Below, one piece after another: positions 63,848 to 64,000 of a stretch of DNA of 64,000 nt. Within the stretch, counting starts at the first letter, position 1. Each line of letters starts with the position of its first letter. The DNA is taken from contig DASXUX010000020.1 of the NCBI GenBank assembly GCA_036504595.1, forward strand, positions 62,001-126,000, given 5' to 3'. Made by a program: the position numbers and the translations under genes. This DNA comes from DASXUX01 sp036504595. GTDB lineage: Bacteria; Planctomycetota; SZUA-567; H5-PLA8. The notes below the pieces were generated by a model. That model saw only the letters and a list, made by a program, of their open reading frames with translations, made no database searches and was not told the DNA's origin.

Positions 63848-64000
63848 TCACTTCTTTATCTTCGAAATCGCCTCAAAGTAATCGCCCAGCACATCCCGAT
63901 ATTCCAGCGGCAACTGATTCAAGTACTTCTGGTTGATTTCGCTGCGGCCTCGGTTGCCCGTGCTGTTGGCTATGCCACCCTTGCCGTCTTTGTTGCCGCT
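63848..64000 (-). CDS. C-terminal end of a larger protein (5' part beyond window)
   Basis: The minus strand is open from the right edge to TGA 63848-63850, giving 50 residues ending NQKYLNQLPLEYRDVLGDYF then EAISKIKK. The Gly/Asn/Lys-rich stretch before it and the LPLEYRDVL ending resemble C-termini of large uncharacterised planctomycete proteins that precede squalene-repeat genes, but no domain can be named from this piece. Confidence 0.6.
   Translation of the reverse strand, partial: SGNKDGKGGIANSTGNRGRSEINQKYLNQLPLEYRDVLGDYFEAISKIKK

Overview
The window is 64 kb of high-GC bacterial chromosome, with no plasmid, phage or rRNA/tRNA genes that I can recognise. The gene content suggests Planctomycetota or a close PVC-group relative. 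The indications are a TPR protein ending in two RNA-polymerase alpha-CTD-like domains, an ECF sigma factor beside a giant alpha-2-macroglobulin, a secreted squalene/prenyltransferase-repeat protein, a formylglycine-enzyme-type lipoprotein, UroD-like methyltransferase homologues and a 16-Ig-domain secreted protein. This assignment is inference, because there is no marker rRNA in the window.

Layout. 1-2.3 kb: a GT-C membrane glycosyltransferase (cut by the window edge) and an ABC-2 ATPase. 2.4-6.3 kb: DUF3788, a B3/B4 tRNA-editing-like domain, a small basic peptide, a DCC thiol protein, archease and RtcB, the last two forming an RNA-ligation pair. 6.3-14 kb: a GT39 transferase, a GntR regulator, a MshEN-PilZ c-di-GMP receptor, a GT4 transferase, and a SUFU-domain protein coupled to an NtrC-type sigma-54 activator. 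14-24.7 kb: the 16-Ig protein, a degenerate MobA-like protein, a GT4 enzyme, a large membrane protein and a PDZ protein. 25-32 kb: TPR/alpha-CTD protein, Nudix hydrolase, a frameshifted aminotransferase, hemerythrin-MshEN-PilZ, ApbE, a discoidin-like protein and EF-P. 32-41 kb: an eight-repeat PepSY-like protein, then an ECF sigma factor followed by a 1876-residue fusion of an anti-sigma-like domain, seven membrane helices and alpha-2-macroglobulin. 41-47 kb: an intact aminotransferase preceded by a structured RNA and a terminator, a zinc-ribbon membrane protein, and two UroD-like genes with a RhuM cassette between direct repeats. 47-52 kb: HEAT protein, PLP decarboxylase plus N-acetylglutamate synthase, FGE lipoprotein. 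52-58 kb: a PilM-PilN fusion, PilO-like and PilP-like pilus/secretion platform operon. 58-64 kb: UDP-glucose dehydrogenase, aspartate-semialdehyde dehydrogenase, an intact-ended insertion sequence, and the squalene-repeat protein.

The most striking property cuts across all regions: the DNA is full of small dispersed repeats. There are three palindromic families (A: GTAGCGCCGGCCTCC..., B: CCCTCTCCC...GGGAGAGGG, C: CGCAATCCTCCTGGATTGCG) and a large class of degenerate 7-8-base tandem repeats. Families A and B and the heptamers sit in-frame inside real genes (rtcB, the ECF sigma factor, the macroglobulin, glycosyltransferases, even a signal peptide). Family C lies directly behind stop codons. 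Many heptamer arrays are arranged as inverted pairs that would fold into long hairpins between genes. One family-A copy lies inside a family-B copy, which implies that the elements have moved. Likely themes of the gene set are cell-surface polysaccharide and envelope biogenesis, c-di-GMP signalling, envelope-stress sensing and RNA repair.
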